A stretch of 57,500 bases of DNA, from NCBI RefSeq assembly GCF_030272615.1, contig NC_081413.1, positions 338,718,302-338,775,801 on the forward strand, written 5' to 3'. The position numbers were made by a program, and so were the translations under genes. This DNA comes from Cryptomeria japonica (lineage: Eukaryota > Streptophyta > Pinopsida > Cupressales > Cupressaceae). The notes below the pieces were generated by a model. The model made no database searches and was not told where the DNA came from. It saw nothing but the letters and a program-made list of their open reading frames with translations. Positions 56,950-57,500 of the stretch are shown piece after piece (position 1 is the stretch's first letter; each line of letters starts with the position of its first letter).

Positions 56950-57500
56950 CAAGACATTACCCATTTGGAATGCAATTGTGTCTATTTGGAATGCATTACC
57001 CAAACACTACAATCGATCACTTGCACACGAAGTTCCACGAGTGTGATCTTTTTCAAATCCTAATATGATTTCTATCTCGTCAACCTCTAGAGGAGCCACC
57101 TGACTTGGCCCCACCCAAACCAAGATCCATTCTTCCCACTTTTCAAGATTGTATTTCTCTTCACTATCTTGCAGTTTCCCTCATGAATTTTCAATTATAG
57201 TGTAGAGTTCTTCACGAAGGACACCACCACATCGTCTAGAGTCTATGCTTTAATTTTTTTCTTTGATCCCATGGAGGCCAATAGTCCTCTGTTTGAGGAA
57301 GTTCTTCCTGAATAGTCATGAGGGGAGAGGTAATTCTTGAAATCGCTCTTCTATTGGGAGATTGTGTACATAACCTCTTGGTCTTCTGAAAGCTGACAAT
57401 TATACTTCGAGTCCGCCAACTCTTGTTCCACACTATAGAAATTTTTGGATATTGACTTCCAAATATCCCTCGGTGCAAAAGTATCATTCTCATAATAGAA
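56414..57500. repeat. large inverted repeat (fold-back) made of DRM relic sequence
   Basis: 56414-56949 pairs with 57500-56965. Pairing positions sum to 113914 at both the distal and loop ends, so the arms have no net length difference, with two compensating single-base indels inside. I count about 20 differences in 536 bp (about 96% identity). A perfect run covers 56626-56835 with its mirror. The loop is roughly 15 nt around 56950-56964. The right arm reaches the window end, so the true repeat may be longer. Confidence 0.95.
56965..57500 (-). pseudogene. DRM: DRM-type methyltransferase relic (right arm, antisense)
   Basis: Mirror copy of the left arm, reading on the minus strand. It keeps GAG where the left arm has a TAG (left 56492). 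It has a different single-base indel pattern (extra T in the CCCAATAGAAG stretch) and shares the CTC-TAG stop at 57236-57238. Shared and private lesions show that a DRM pseudogene was copied in inverted orientation and both copies then diverged. The copy continues past the window. Confidence 0.85.

Noticed and set aside
56414-57500. Inverted repeat as an assembly or library fold-back artefact
   Set aside because: The arms differ at about 20 positions, including indels and arm-specific stops. An artefactual mirror would be identical. Long reads should still confirm it.

Overview
The window is nuclear DNA from a plant with a large, repeat-rich genome. The evidence is nested LTR retrotransposons with tRNA-Met primer sites, a plant mobile domain gene, a receptor-like kinase relic, a ribosomal protein L7a fragment and a DRM-type DNA methyltransferase relic. 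A gymnosperm is my best guess, but that is inference. I found no tRNA, rRNA or CRISPR array and no intact single-copy gene. Almost everything is mobile DNA or broken gene fragments.

Layout. 1-2560 is AT-rich and gene-free, with an LTR-like promoter. About 3100-7913 plus 22484-24560 is one old minus-strand Ty3/Gypsy element: 3' LTR, polypurine tract, an antisense plant mobile domain gene with its own TATA box, and the integrase end. It is split by a three-level nest. Copia-A1 (minus, 7914-22483) contains a LINE-like insert (9982-16898, 17-bp target duplication), which contains Copia-B (plus, 10074-16019, TSD CAAAA). About 24560-34300 looks like a large DNA transposon with two convergent genes: an intron-rich plus-strand gene (24946-27567) and a minus-strand DDE transposase (33251-30281). 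A 359-bp tandem array lies between them and clusters of a GCGTACG-type motif lie near both ends. A 555-bp polypurine block, a pair of palindromes and a receptor-kinase pseudogene (34983-35805) follow. 35806-41119 holds no recognisable gene.

Copia-A2 (minus, 41125-56264, TSD AGTAT) belongs to the same family as A1. Its protease region was hit by Copia-C (plus, 45971-53461, TSD GATCC), the youngest and least damaged element, with one stop and one 1-base deletion. The Copia-C leader carries an antisense copy of the start of the ribosomal protein L7a gene.

The window ends in a large inverted repeat, 56414-57500, with arms of at least 536 bp, about 96% identity and a loop of roughly 15 nt. Both arms derive from a pseudogene of a DRM-type de novo DNA methyltransferase. 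A transcript across it would fold into long double-stranded RNA matching a gene of the RNA-directed DNA methylation pathway. That possible self-targeting silencing locus, the two-gene DNA transposon and the L7a capture are the most interesting points.
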